64,000 nt of DNA. Source: JANNSX01 sp963741525. GTDB lineage: Bacteria > Pseudomonadota > Alphaproteobacteria > Rhizobiales > Hyphomicrobiaceae. Both the position numbers and the translations under genes were made by a program. Positions within the stretch are counted from its first letter, which is position 1; every line of letters begins with the position of its first letter. Shown here piece after piece: positions 53,521 to 63,156 of this stretch. Where the stretch lies: NCBI GenBank assembly GCA_963741525.1, contig CAVUIW010000016.1:271016-335015 (forward strand), read 5' to 3'. A model generated the notes under the pieces. That model searched no databases. It worked only from the letters and a program-made list of their open reading frames with translations, and had not been told where the DNA came from.

Positions 53521-53610
53521 TGGCGGAGAGAGAGGGATTCGAACCCCCGGTACGGTTGCCCGCACACACGCTTTCCAAGCGTGCGCCTTAAGCCACTCGG
53601 CCATCTCTCC
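53521..53610 (-). tRNA. tRNA-Ser (anticodon GGA)
   Basis: Acceptor stem GGAGAGA/TCTCTCC with discriminator G and encoded CCA (53521-53523). The anticodon loop CTTGGAAA reads GGA (serine UCC/UCU), there is a long variable arm as in class II tRNAs, and the T arm contains GGGGGTTCGAATCCC. The 233 bases between the tRNA and the next gene show nothing recognisable. Confidence 0.97.
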
Positions 53611-53843
53611 TATGCCGTCCGGGGCAATCCGCTCCACTCGCCGGTCAAACGTCCGACCGGCGCTCAGAGCCGCGAGCCCAACGCGAGTGCGGCGCAATAT
53701 ACTGATCGAGGCCCAATCCGCAAGATTTGAACGGCCGTGATGAAGCCACTCTAGAAAAGGCCTCCTGTGGGGCTGGGCCGCACCCATATGTTCCCGAGCC
53801 GCCGCCGTCGTGCTAGCAGGCTTGGCAAGGGAGACGTTGTGCC

Positions 53844-54158
53844 ATGTTCATCCTGAGACTCCTGGGCAGCTGGTCGATGATCGTTGCCATTGTAGCGTTA
53901 GTCGCCGATGTCACGCGCTCACTCGCTCTGGGCACCGGCATCGCGTTCACCAGCCTGGGCAAGCAATGGTTTGAGCTCGGCCGGGGGAGCCTCAACGCCT
54001 TTCAAGCGATGCTCGAGCGATACATCCACCCTTACGCCTGGGACCCCGTCGCGACCTTCGTACTCGAGACCCCGACCTGGGTCATTTTCGCGACGATCGG
54101 CGTGCTGCTCTACCTCGCCGGCCGGCGTCGCGAGCGCGTGGACATATTCGCGAACTAA
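53844..54158 (+). CDS. small membrane protein of unknown function
   Basis: A 104-residue protein with two hydrophobic segments (about 5-25 and 70-92) separated by an amphipathic region containing SLNAFQAMLERYIHPYAWDP and ending in a basic tail (RRRERVDIFAN). The pattern (PYAWDP, FVLETPTWVIF) is seen in an uncharacterised petrobactin-like-free family of alphaproteobacterial inner-membrane proteins; I cannot name it. GGGAGACG precedes the ATG. Confidence 0.72.
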   Translation: MFILRLLGSWSMIVAIVALVADVTRSLALGTGIAFTSLGKQWFELGRGSLNAFQAMLERYIHPYAWDPVATFVLETPTWVIFATIGVLLYLAGRRRERVDIFAN

Positions 54159-54180
54159 AGTGCTCCGGCCGCGCAAACCC

Positions 54181-55098
54181 TCAACGATTGCCGGCCGCAG
54201 GCGCCATCCGCGCCACGGCCACGCCCGCCAGGATCACGCCGAGGGCGACAAACGCCGAAAGCGCCGGCCGCTCGGAGAGCACCACTGCGCCCCAAACGAC
54301 GCCGGAGATCGGCACCAGAAAATTGATCTGCGAGAAGAAAGACGCTCCCTGCCGCCGCACCAGCAGGAAGAGGATGATCGTACCGATCGCCGTTTGGAAG
54401 ATGCCGAGCATGACAATGGCGAAGATCGAGGAGGCGCTCGGCGACAAGGTCCAAGGCTGATCGGCGATGAGCGAAATCGGCGCCATGATCGCGGCTGAGA
54501 CCATCATGACCAAGGCTATGGTCGAATAGCGTGGTGCGCCGGTCAGCGATCGCGTCACATTTGCGTTGATTCCATAGCTGATGGCAGCCGCCGCCACCGC
54601 CAGCTCACGGATCACGTCGCCGCCGAGGCTGGTCAATCGGGCCGGCCCGATCAGGATGACGAGGCCCACGGCGCCCAGTGCCACACCCGCGAGCTTGCCC
54701 GGCGTCAGCCGATCGTCGCTGGTCACCACATGGGCGATGATCATCGCGGTCAGCGGCATGACGCCCATGAGGATGGCCGCAAGACCGGAATCGATCCGCT
54801 CCTCGCCCCAGCTGATGAGGGTGAAGGGAAGCGCGTTGCCGGTGATCGACGTCAAAAGAATGACGGCCCAGAGCCGGGCGCCCGCGGGCCATGGGTCGCG
54901 CTGCCAGAGGGCGATTGCCACCATGATTACCGAGGCGATCACAAGTCTTGCAAACGTCGTCGTGGCCGCCGGAACGGTCTCCACACCCATCTTGATGAAG
55001 GTGAAGCTGCCGCCCCAGATCGCGGCCAAGAGGAACAGCCAGAGATAGTCGGCGGCGGCAGGGACGGGCCGCGTCGAACGCGCTTCGTTGGTGGACAT
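54181..55098 (-). CDS. EamA/DMT superfamily transporter
   Basis: The 305-residue protein has ten hydrophobic segments in two EamA domains (about 13-145, 160-300). LLAAIWGGSFTFIKMGVET opens the first and ISYGINANVTRSLTG begins the second. It is the third DMT-type transporter in the window, only distantly similar to the other two. Substrate unknown. Convergent with the small membrane protein gene. Confidence 0.88.
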   Translation of the reverse strand: MSTNEARSTRPVPAAADYLWLFLLAAIWGGSFTFIKMGVETVPAATTTFARLVIASVIMVAIALWQRDPWPAGARLWAVILLTSITGNALPFTLISWGEERIDSGLAAILMGVMPLTAMIIAHVVTSDDRLTPGKLAGVALGAVGLVILIGPARLTSLGGDVIRELAVAAAAISYGINANVTRSLTGAPRYSTIALVMMVSAAIMAPISLIADQPWTLSPSASSIFAIVMLGIFQTAIGTIILFLLVRRQGASFFSQINFLVPISGVVWGAVVLSERPALSAFVALGVILAGVAVARMAPAAGNR

Positions 55099-55327
55099 GC
55101 CAACCGGGTAGCATGACCGTCAGGCCGCCTCCAGCGTGCTTTGCGGGTTCAATCATTAATCGCTCCCGTGGGAGATCAATGCTTCGGAAACGATCCGTCT
55201 ACGCAGCGTCCGGGTTATCTAAAATTTGAGCGATCATTTTTGCCGGATGTAAGCATTTCGCGAGTATTAACGGCAGGCGTCACGCGGCAAGCCGACAAGT
55301 CCAAGCCGCCACTGGGGGGTGCGTCTC

Positions 55328-55822
55328 ATGAATTTCGTCTTCGTGGAGAAAGTGCAGGCCAAACGTCCGGAGCGCCATGTCGAGGCCGCGCCGAACAAGT
55401 CCCAGTTGCCCGTGCTCATCGGCCGCCAGGAGCAGCCCTGCCGGATGCGCCCCGCGGCCCCGGCAAAGTCCAGCGACAATCGCCGCGCCAATCGCAAGCC
55501 CGTTCGCCTCGCCGGTCAGGTGGCCGACGGCGCGCAGCACTCCCACGCTTGCACGGTGCACGACATGTCCGCCATGGGCGCGATGCTCGAGATGCATCCG
55601 CAGGAGACGCGGCGGCATGGCGGTGAGTTGCAGCTGCCGGAGCGCTTCTTTCTCGTCGTCGAGAACCTGCTCGAGCGCTCGGTCGTCGAATGCTACGTAA
55701 TGTGGCGGAAGGGGAGCCGGGCCGGTGTCCAGTTCGTCGGTCCGATCGACACGACGGCAAAGAAGCTGCCGACGCGCAAGGCTCCGGCCAAGGCCAAGTC
55801 CGCGATCTCGATCCGGCGCTAG
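55328..55822 (+). CDS. PilZ-domain protein
   Basis: A 164-residue protein. After a low-complexity N-terminus (to about residue 50) comes a PilZ domain: RRANRKPVRLAG carries the Rxx(x)R c-di-GMP motif and CTVHDMSAMGAMLEM the D/NxSxxG motif. It should bind c-di-GMP, although the second motif is D-M-S-A-M-G (fitting). The ATG at 55328 follows GGGGGGT; GTG 55319 is an alternative. Its stop is the first TAG of a dispersed repeat. Confidence 0.83.
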   Translation: MNFVFVEKVQAKRPERHVEAAPNKSQLPVLIGRQEQPCRMRPAAPAKSSDNRRANRKPVRLAGQVADGAQHSHACTVHDMSAMGAMLEMHPQETRRHGGELQLPERFFLVVENLLERSVVECYVMWRKGSRAGVQFVGPIDTTAKKLPTRKAPAKAKSAISIRR

Positions 55823-55947
55823 GGTGTTTCCGTTCTTCGTTGAATCACTCCAACACCCTAATTCCTTGGTTTGTCGTGCTTCTTTTCGGAAAACCGCTTC
55901 GGATCCCGGCCTTCGCCGGGACAGGCTTTTTCCGGAAGCACTCTAAC
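55820..55947. repeat. dispersed intergenic repeat, copy 2, with nested insertion
   Basis: The copy of the element at 24373-24477, interrupted near its 3' end by ATCCCGGCCTTCGCCGGG plus ACAGGCTTT (55903-55929). That 27-base palindromic segment also occurs inverted at 49443-49469. The nested state implies that the CCCGGC element moved or was copied into the larger repeat. Confidence 0.85.
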
Positions 55948-55950
55948 CTC

Positions 55951-58201
55951 TCAAAGGAAGTTGTACGGATCGATGTCGACTTGGAGCCTCAAGTCGCCCT
56001 TGAGCTTCGGCAGGTCGTCGAGCCATTGGCGCAGATAGGCTTGCAGGTCGACCTCCTTTGGAGCCTTGACCAGCAGCCGATATCGGAAACGCCCGCGCAC
56101 GATGGCGATCGGCGCCTCGGCGGGGCCCAGAACCTCGATGGTTTTGGCTGGCGGTGAGGCCCGCCCAATTTCGCGCGCCAGTGCCTCCACTGCCGGCTTT
56201 TCGCGTCCTGAAACAATCAACGAGGCAAGCCTCCCGAAGGGCGGCATCATCGCGGCTTGCCGCATACCGATTTCCCGATCGAGGAACGCCTCGCGATCGC
56301 CCGTGATGATGGCCTCCATGACCGGATGCTCCGGCATGTGGGTCTGCACGAAACCGCGTCCCGCCTTTGCGGCCCGGCCAGCGCGGCCCGTGACCTGATG
56401 GAGGAGTTGGAACGTTCGCTCGGCCGCACGCGGGTCGGCGCCGCCGAGCCCCAAGTCGCCATCGACGACGCCAACAAGAGTCAGCCCCGGAAAGTTGTGG
56501 CCCTTGGCGACGATCTGCGTGCCGATAATGATATCGGCCTGCCCTTCCGCGATCGCATTGATGATTTTGCGAAGCTCGGTGATGCCGGGCGTCAGATCGC
56601 TCGAGAGGATGGCGATGCGTGCTTCGGGAAATCGCTCGGCCACCTCCTCAGCCACGCGCTCGACGCCGGGGCCACAAGCGACCAGCGAATTCGTATCGCC
56701 GCACTTCGGGCAATGCTCCGGCTTGTTCAGCGCAAAACCGCAATGGTGACAGACGAGCCGGTCGCGGAAGCGGTGATCGACGAGCCAGGCCGAGCATTGC
56801 GGGCACTGGAAGCGGTGACCGCAGCTACCGGCAGAGCGTCAGCGGCGCATAGCCCCGGCGATTGAGGAACAGCAGCGACTGCTCGCCCTTGGCAAAGGTC
56901 TCGGCCACCTCCTGCACGAGCTTGGGCGCGAGCCAGCGGCCGGGCTCTGGCCGGTCGAGGCGCAGATCGATCGCCTGCACGACGGGCAAGGCCTGCCCCG
57001 AGTAGCGCTCGGCAAGGCGCAAGTGGCGATAGCGGCCGGTCCGCGCATTCACATGGCTCTCGATCGAGGGCGTCGCCGAGGCAAGGATCGCTGGAATACC
57101 GCCCAGCGACGCGCGCACGATCGCCATGTCCCGGCAGTGATAGGTGACGCGATCCTCCTGCTTGAACGCGCCGTCATGCTCCTCGTCGATGACGATGAGA
57201 CCGAGATCCTCGAACGGCAGATAGAGCGCCGAGCGCGCACCGATCACCGCGCGCACCTCTCCTGAGGCCGCGCCCCGCCAGATGCGCCCGCGCTCCATCG
57301 GCCCGACGGCTGAATGCCACTGCACCGGCTCGACGCCGAAGCGCGACTTGAAACGGTCGAGGAACTGGGTGGTGAGCGCGATCTCGGGTAGCAGCACGAG
57401 CACCTGCCGGCCCTGCTCGATGATGCGGGCAATCGCCTCGAAATAGACCTCGGTCTTGCCGGAGCCGGTGATGCCGTCGAGCAACGTGACGGAATAGGCC
57501 TTGGCATCGATCGCGGCGTGCAGCTGGTGGATCGCCGCCGTCTGCTCGTGGTTGAACTCGGCAACCTTGTGTTTCGGGTTCGGCGCCGGCAGGCGGCGCT
57601 CGGGAATCTCAACCTGCACAAGGGTGCCACTCTCGATGAGGCCATCGACGACGGAGGTCGAGACGCCGGCCTCCATGGCGAGCGCACTCTTGGCGCGGAT
57701 GAGCCCGTCGGCGGCAACCTCGAGCGCCCGGCGGCGGCCGGGCGTCAGCCGCTCGGGCGGTGTCCCGGCGAGCCGAACGCCGAATTTGGGCGCGACCGGC
57801 TCGAAGGCGGAGGGCGCACCCATCATCAAGCGCAACACCATGCCCCGCGGCGACAGCGTGTAGCGCGCGATCCACTCGATGAAACGCATGGTGAGCGCAG
57901 GCAAGGGCGGCAGCTCGAAGGCCATATCGACCGATTTGAGCTTGGCCTCGGGCACAGGTGCGGCGCCCTCGTCCGGCTTGTCCCAGACGACCCCGATTTG
58001 CGGCCGGTTGCCGAAGGGCACTGCGACGAAGGTGCCCGGTGCGAGGCTAAGCCCCTCCGGCACCGCATAGTCGTAAACCTGGTCGAGCGCGACCGGCAGC
58101 AGCACGGGCACACGCTGGAGCGGCGCGTGGGCCGTTGTGTCCTGGGGGCCTAAAGGGCTATCCAGGGGCGCGAACAGGCTGGCATGGTCTTTACGAATCA
58201 C
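55951..58201 (-). pseudogene. priA: primosomal protein N' (PriA helicase), frameshifted
   Basis: Starts at GTG 58201 (AAGGTGG upstream). The first 458 residues hold the DNA-binding N-terminus, Walker A GITGSGKTEVY (243-250) and DEEHDGAF (Walker B). They run into a TAG within the first zinc motif: LTLCR then a stop, while one base later the frame continues CGHRFQCPQCSAWLVDHRF with all remaining Cys, and then the helicase motifs up to VDIDPYNFL at 55951. Removing one T at 56827 restores LCRSCGHRFQC and a ~740-residue PriA. PriA restarts stalled forks and is rarely lost, so a sequencing insertion is the likelier explanation. fsa lies divergently 63 bp away. Confidence 0.88.
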
Positions 58202-58264
58202 GGCGCCACCTTAAGGCCCCCTCACGTCGAAGCCATGGCGTAGGTTGGAGCAGAGGATAACCCC

Positions 58265-58915
58265 ATGAAATTCTTCGTCGATACCGCCGACGTCAAGGAC
58301 ATCCGCGATCTCGCCGAGACCGGGCTCTTGGACGGCGTCACCACGAACCCATCGCTGATTGCGAAGTCGGGCGGCGACTTCAAGGCGACCATCAAGGAAA
58401 TCTGCAAGATCGTCGAGGGCCCGGTCAGCGCCGAGGTGGCGGCGACGGAGGCCGCCAAGATGATCGAGGAGGGCCAGACGCTCGCCAAGATCGCCGGCAA
58501 TGTGGTGGTGAAGGTGCCGCTGACCTGGGACGGCCTCAAGGCCTGCCGGGCGCTGACGCAAGCGGGCATTCCGGTCAACGTCACGCTCTGTTTCAACGCC
58601 AATCAGGCGCTGCTTGCGGCAAAGGCCGGGGCGACCTTCATTTCCCCCTTCATCGGCCGTCTCGACGATATCGGCCTCGACGGCATGGAGCTCATCCGTG
58701 AGATCCGCACGATCTACGACAACTACGTGTTCGACACCGAGATTCTCGCGGCCTCGATCCGCACGGTCAATCACGTGAAGGAGGCGGCACTCGCGGGTGC
58801 CGACGTGGCGACGATGCCGCCGCAAGTGATCCGCGAACTCGTCAAGCACCCACTGACGGACAAGGGCCTCGCGGCGTTCCTCAGCGATTGGGGGAAGACA
58901 GGGCAGAAGATTTAG
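58265..58915 (+). CDS. fsa: fructose-6-phosphate aldolase / transaldolase
   Basis: The 216-residue protein is full length for the small transaldolase family. DGVTTNPSLIAKSG and NVTLCFNANQALLAAKAGA are signatures, and the Schiff-base Lys83 is in VVVKVPLTWDG. It interconverts ketose/aldose phosphates (F6P aldolase or transaldolase activity; the two are not separable here). Divergent from priA, as commonly found in alphaproteobacteria. Confidence 0.94.
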   Translation: MKFFVDTADVKDIRDLAETGLLDGVTTNPSLIAKSGGDFKATIKEICKIVEGPVSAEVAATEAAKMIEEGQTLAKIAGNVVVKVPLTWDGLKACRALTQAGIPVNVTLCFNANQALLAAKAGATFISPFIGRLDDIGLDGMELIREIRTIYDNYVFDTEILAASIRTVNHVKEAALAGADVATMPPQVIRELVKHPLTDKGLAAFLSDWGKTGQKI

Positions 58916-58995
58916 GGGCTGATCGTCGCCGGGCTCGGTTCTTGGAGGGGCGACCGGCGGTAGAGCCACATTCTCCCACCAGAGACAGATTTCCC

Positions 58996-59304
58996 ATGAT
59001 CCTCGAGCACGCCATCTTGGACGTCGCGCCAGAGCGCACGGCGGAGTACGAAAAGGCCCTACGTCAAGCCTTGCCGCTGATCGCCGAGACGCCCGGCTTC
59101 ATCAGTCTCGAAGTGCGGCCGTGCCACGAGCATCCCGGCCGCTATCTCTTGCTCGTGCGTTGGGAGAGCCTGGAGGCGCACGAGGTGGGTTTCCGCAAGT
59201 CCAAGCGCTACCAGCGCTGGCGGGTGATGCTGCACGGCTTCTACTCGCCGTTCCCGACGGTGGAGCACTACGGCGACGTCGTGGTCAGTGTCGATAAGGA
59301 GTAG
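58996..59304 (+). CDS. ABM (antibiotic biosynthesis monooxygenase-like) protein
   Basis: A 102-residue protein with the ABM ferredoxin-like fold: MILEHAILDVAPERTAEYEK, GFISLEVRPCHEHPGRYLLL and WESLEAHEVGFRKS. Such small proteins form dimers; many are monooxygenases or heme-degrading, others have no known activity. ATG 58996; AGAGACAG precedes it. It lies 80 bp after fsa. Confidence 0.87.
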   Translation: MILEHAILDVAPERTAEYEKALRQALPLIAETPGFISLEVRPCHEHPGRYLLLVRWESLEAHEVGFRKSKRYQRWRVMLHGFYSPFPTVEHYGDVVVSVDKE

Positions 59305-59460
59305 GCAAGGTCGCGACCTCTTGGCCGCTCGCTTGTAGAGCACGGCCCGCCACCACGAGGCGCGACGATGGTACGGGAGAATTTCCGGAGCCGAGATCGT
59401 CTATTTGGTGTATTCTTTGCTCTACGGCGTGCCATCCTCGGCGTTTGGGAGACCACGGCT

Positions 59461-61053
59461 ATGGCGAGCGACCTGACAGCCCTATTCACACTGCTGCACA
59501 AGTCGGCCGACCCGAAAGTCGCCACAGCCATCGAGACACTGCTCGGCGAGGGGGTCGAGCGCCGGCTGAACCGCATCAACGTGATCGATTTTGCCAGGAT
59601 CAACGGTCTCGATGAAACCAAGTCGATCGGCGGCTTCCTGCAGGCGGCCCGCCTCGGCCTGTTCGACATGTCGTGGAACGTGCTCTGTCCAGGGTGTGGC
59701 GGTGTGCTTTCGGCTGGAACGACGCTCAAGACCGTCGACCGGGACGAGTACAATTGCGCGCTGTGCTCGGCCGGCTACGAGCCGACATTGGACGAGATGG
59801 TCGAGGTCACGTTCACGGTGACGCCGCGGGTCAGAAAGATTGCTGCTCACGATCCCGACCGGCTGCCTTTTGCGGAGTATTTCCGGCAGATTTTCTGGGC
59901 CTCGGGCATCGATCTTCCCGAAGCGTTCGAACACCTGCTGGACGACATGACGCTGGAACGGCTCGAGCTGCCGGCCAAGGAGCGGGCCATTCTCTCGCTC
60001 AACCTCGAGCCGCAGTTTCTGATCGTGTTCGATCCGGTCACGCACGCAACTCAATTCCTGGAAGTCACAGGCGAGCCGACCCGCGAGCGCCAGGCGGTCA
60101 CGGTCGTGCTCGACGAGATGCTGCAACAGAACGACACCATCACCATCCCTCCGGGCCCGCTGCGGCTGACGATCGAGAACCGCGCCGACCGGCGCACGCT
60201 GCCCGGCGTTTGGATCGCCAACGACGCGATGCACGATCTCCTCGGGCGGCGCAAAGACTTCCTCACCGCCAAACGGCTACTCAGCCATCAGACGTTCCGC
60301 GATCTCCATCGGACCGGTTTTCTCGGCCTCGACCAGCGACTGAAGATCACCTCGCTAACCTTCATGTTCACCGACCTCAAAGGATCGACCCAGCTCTACG
60401 ACCGCGTCGGCGACCTCGCCGCCTTCGAGCTCGTGCTCGCCCATTTCCGCGTGCTAGAGAAAATTGTCGCCGAACATTCGGGCGCCGTCGTCAAAACCAT
60501 CGGCGACGCCGTGATGGCGACATTCCCGACGCCGCAAGACGCCGTCTCGGCGGCCATCGACATGCGGGGCGCCATGCGCCGGTTCAATTCCGAGCATGGC
60601 GGGACCGAGGAGGAATTCCTGCTGAAGATCGGTTTGCATGAAGGCTCGTGCCTCGCGGTGACGCTCAACGATCGGCAGGACTACTTCGGGCAAACCGTGA
60701 ATGTCGCCGCCCGCGTGCATGCCCTGGTCGACAGCCAGGAAATCATCGCCACGCAAAGCGTCATCGAGGATACACATGCACGACGCGTGCTCGACGACAG
60801 CAGGATCGAGCCGATCAGGCGTGAGCACCAGTTGCGTGGGCTGAAGGACAAGACAAGCCTCTATGTGCTGCCGTGCGAGTCAGGCCTCAACGCGGGCCCA
60901 TCACGGACTTATTGCAGAACTCAGGTGGGATCCTGCTCAGGCGTTGCGCCGGGCGCTGGATTCGTCTCGATCGGCGTCGAGCGTGCAAACTCAGAACACG
61001 CGGTCCGAAGCTCCGGCATCTTCCAAATGTCCCACGGCGGTTCCTCACCGTAG
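59461..61053 (+). CDS. class III adenylate/guanylate cyclase with DUF5939-like N-terminal region (cyclase 3)
   Basis: About 530 residues from ATG 59461. An N-terminal ~290-residue region contains a Cys4 zinc-ribbon candidate (LCPGCGG ... CALC, about residues 76-103) and a DUF5939-like domain; the cyclase domain (about 300-460) keeps metal Asp in FTDLKGSTQLYD and KTIGDAVMATF and Asn/Arg in QTVNVAARVH. It is unrelated in its sensor part to the two TPR cyclases. The last ~45 residues overlap the end of the convergent gene by 133 bp and may be an artefact of a lost stop after LYVLPCE. Confidence 0.87.
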   Translation: MASDLTALFTLLHKSADPKVATAIETLLGEGVERRLNRINVIDFARINGLDETKSIGGFLQAARLGLFDMSWNVLCPGCGGVLSAGTTLKTVDRDEYNCALCSAGYEPTLDEMVEVTFTVTPRVRKIAAHDPDRLPFAEYFRQIFWASGIDLPEAFEHLLDDMTLERLELPAKERAILSLNLEPQFLIVFDPVTHATQFLEVTGEPTRERQAVTVVLDEMLQQNDTITIPPGPLRLTIENRADRRTLPGVWIANDAMHDLLGRRKDFLTAKRLLSHQTFRDLHRTGFLGLDQRLKITSLTFMFTDLKGSTQLYDRVGDLAAFELVLAHFRVLEKIVAEHSGAVVKTIGDAVMATFPTPQDAVSAAIDMRGAMRRFNSEHGGTEEEFLLKIGLHEGSCLAVTLNDRQDYFGQTVNVAARVHALVDSQEIIATQSVIEDTHARRVLDDSRIEPIRREHQLRGLKDKTSLYVLPCESGLNAGPSRTYCRTQVGSCSGVAPGAGFVSIGVERANSEHAVRSSGIFQMSHGGSSP

Positions 61054-61921
61054 GATTCGACCACGGGCAGCAGCGATCGAAGCTTGGCCGCGTCACCCGC
61101 CAAGCAGGAGAAATAGGCGAACGCATTCTCATTCCAGCCGGACGGATACTTGCTCAGCATTTCCTCGAAGCCGCGCCGCATGTCAGGCCAATCGAACTCG
61201 AGAGGAAGCGAAAATCTGAACCTTGTAGTTCACGTGCTCGGCATACCAATAGAGCCTCGAATAGATGATCGACCGATCTTCGGGTGCGACGAGAGACATG
61301 GCTCTACGCGCATACCTCTCCAGACCGCCGTCATCGAGCCATTGCTCTCCATTGGCGGCGACAACATGAAAATGTGCAAACATCCCGGCAAAAACGATGG
61401 GATGATACCAGGGGTGCCGCCGCACTCCTTCCTCCATCCACGCATCAATCTCCGCAACCGGTTGATCAAGCCGTTTGGGAGAATCGATCATCAATGTGTA
61501 CCACTCCGGATCGAGTTGGCCGACTTCCTTGTGTTGCAAAAGGAATTCCTGAGCCTGGGCGAACAAAGCCTTGGACGCACGAAGCGCGAAGGGGTCAATC
61601 AAGCTGGTAGCGCTATCGCGGGCCCGCATTTGCCACGCTTTCGACACCAGAAAGTTGCCGGTGATGACAATCGGGGTTGGAGACTTGGGATAAGTCGCGA
61701 GATACTCCTTCAGCCTTTCCTCAACACGCTCGCAATTCTCCTCGATACCTGCCGCGCACAGATTGCGAATTCCACCATAGAAGCCCCATAGCATCGAAAC
61801 GCCACTCGGAGTTAAGCGTGTGATTGGATCGGTACTTCTCGGCAAGCTTCTCGAGGCTGCGAAACCCGTCCTCATAAACGAGTTCAGCGAGTTCACTACG
61901 AAGCCGGCTTCTCAGCGACAT
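60921..61921 (-). pseudogene. unknown helical-repeat protein B (DUF4034-like), frameshifted
   Basis: The product is pieced together from three frames: MSLRSRLRSELAELVYEDGF ... to RFDA (extra A near 61789), WGFYGGIRNLCAAGI ... to VNYKVQI (extra T near 61213), then SLPLEFDWPDMRRGFEEMLS ... to GATPEQDPT. Repaired length is about 332 residues, all alpha-helical, TPR-like. Its C-terminus (FAYFSCLAGDAAKLRSLLPV) matches gene A upstream (FALMACLAGDQATLQPLIKS), so they are paralogues. Function unknown. It is convergent with cyclase 3. Confidence 0.6.
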
Positions 61922-61952
61922 CTCGAATTCGGCCGTGCTCCGCCGCTTTGGA

Positions 61953-63016
61953 TCAAGGATAAGTCGCCGCGATCTTATATCGAACAGCCATGGGCGATTC
62001 CGGCCGTAGCGGCTTCCTCGCCGACGCTTCACCGGCAGCCCACGACCGGCATTGCTCGAAGAAGCTCAAGTCGCCCCAGATCGATTGAGGCGGGGTCGAG
62101 CCGTAGTTTTCGATGCTCTTGATCAACGGTTGCAAAGTGGCCTGATCGCCGGCCAAGCATGCCATCAAAGCAAACTCATTGATGTTGAGCCCGCCGCGAG
62201 GATAGCGCTGCGACGTTGCCGTGATGCCGGCCTTGAGGTCGAGCCAGGAGACCTTCGAGGCTTTGAAGAGATCGGATCCGTAGGCAACTTCGAGCGCGTG
62301 CTGATAGAGGCGCGTGTACTGCGCCGAGCCTTCGGCCGTGCGCGTGCTCTCGAGCACGTGGCGCGCCAGGGCCTCGAGATCCGCGGCACCATCGGCGCTG
62401 CGGGTGATCAAGTGCTCGGCCGCCAGCAGCCAGGGTGCCGAATAAGACGGATTGGCACGCGCGGCCGCCGCCACGAGAGGCTTCAAGGCTTCGAGGTCCG
62501 CGCTCTCGGCGATGGTCAACCGGACAAGGATGGCGTGATAGTGGGCATCCTTCGCGACGATTTCGCGTTGGGCATCCAGCATCGCGCGGACACGTGCGAT
62601 CGTCTCTTTGGAGACCGGACCGCCCTCGGCATCGCGCACACCGCGCTGGATGAGGATCGTGGCGTAGCCCAGGTAGGCCGACGCAGTCTTGGGAAACGCC
62701 TTGACCCAAGCTTCGGCTTGAGTTCGATCTCGTCGAGCTCGGCGGCATCGAGGGCCTCGTCGACGACGCGCGCCAGGCCGTCGTACTGGCTCGTCAGATA
62801 CCAATCACCACCGTTCGTCGTGTTGCGAAATTCCGCATACTGCTTGAGCTTGGCATTCAGGCTTTCGAAGTTCCCGGCCCTGAACACCGTCGCGGCGTCG
62901 TTGACCTCGAACTCCTTCTGCATCAGGTCCGACAGGGCATCGTAGGCCAGCGCCTGAGTTGGCGGCAGCAGAGAAATCGTCAAAACCGTCGAAACCCACT
63001 GCAAAGCTCTGCGCAT
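61953..63016 (-). pseudogene. unknown exported helical-repeat protein A (DUF4034-like), frameshifted
   Basis: ATG 63016 (GAGGGTGAAG upstream) starts a signal peptide (MRRALQWVSTVLTISLLPPT, cleavage after ALA-Y), then a helical domain (SDLMQKEFEVNDAATVFRAG, YLTSQYDGLARVVDEALDAA). A missing base near 62723 shifts the frame between ELDEIE and TQAEAWVKAFPKT. The rest (APWLLAAEHLITRSADGAAD, LNINEFALMACLAGD) completes a protein of about 353 residues. It resembles DUF4034 proteins and pairs with gene B 31 bp downstream. A TPR-like periplasmic protein is likely; function unknown. Confidence 0.65.
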
Positions 63017-63156
63017 GATCTTCACCCTCGACACACGGATTTACAGACAATCGAGTGTCGGAAAGTAAGATTGCGTTTTCGATTAAACGGGCGTTCGATG
63101 TGGCCGTAGGCTGAACGATCCTTTAAGCCTGGTGCGAATTCGAAGCGGGGAAGACA

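Noticed and set aside
51710..53578. 622-codon minus-strand ORF opposite fhs
   Set aside because: Antisense shadow of a complete, highly conserved fhs gene and overlapping the tRNA.
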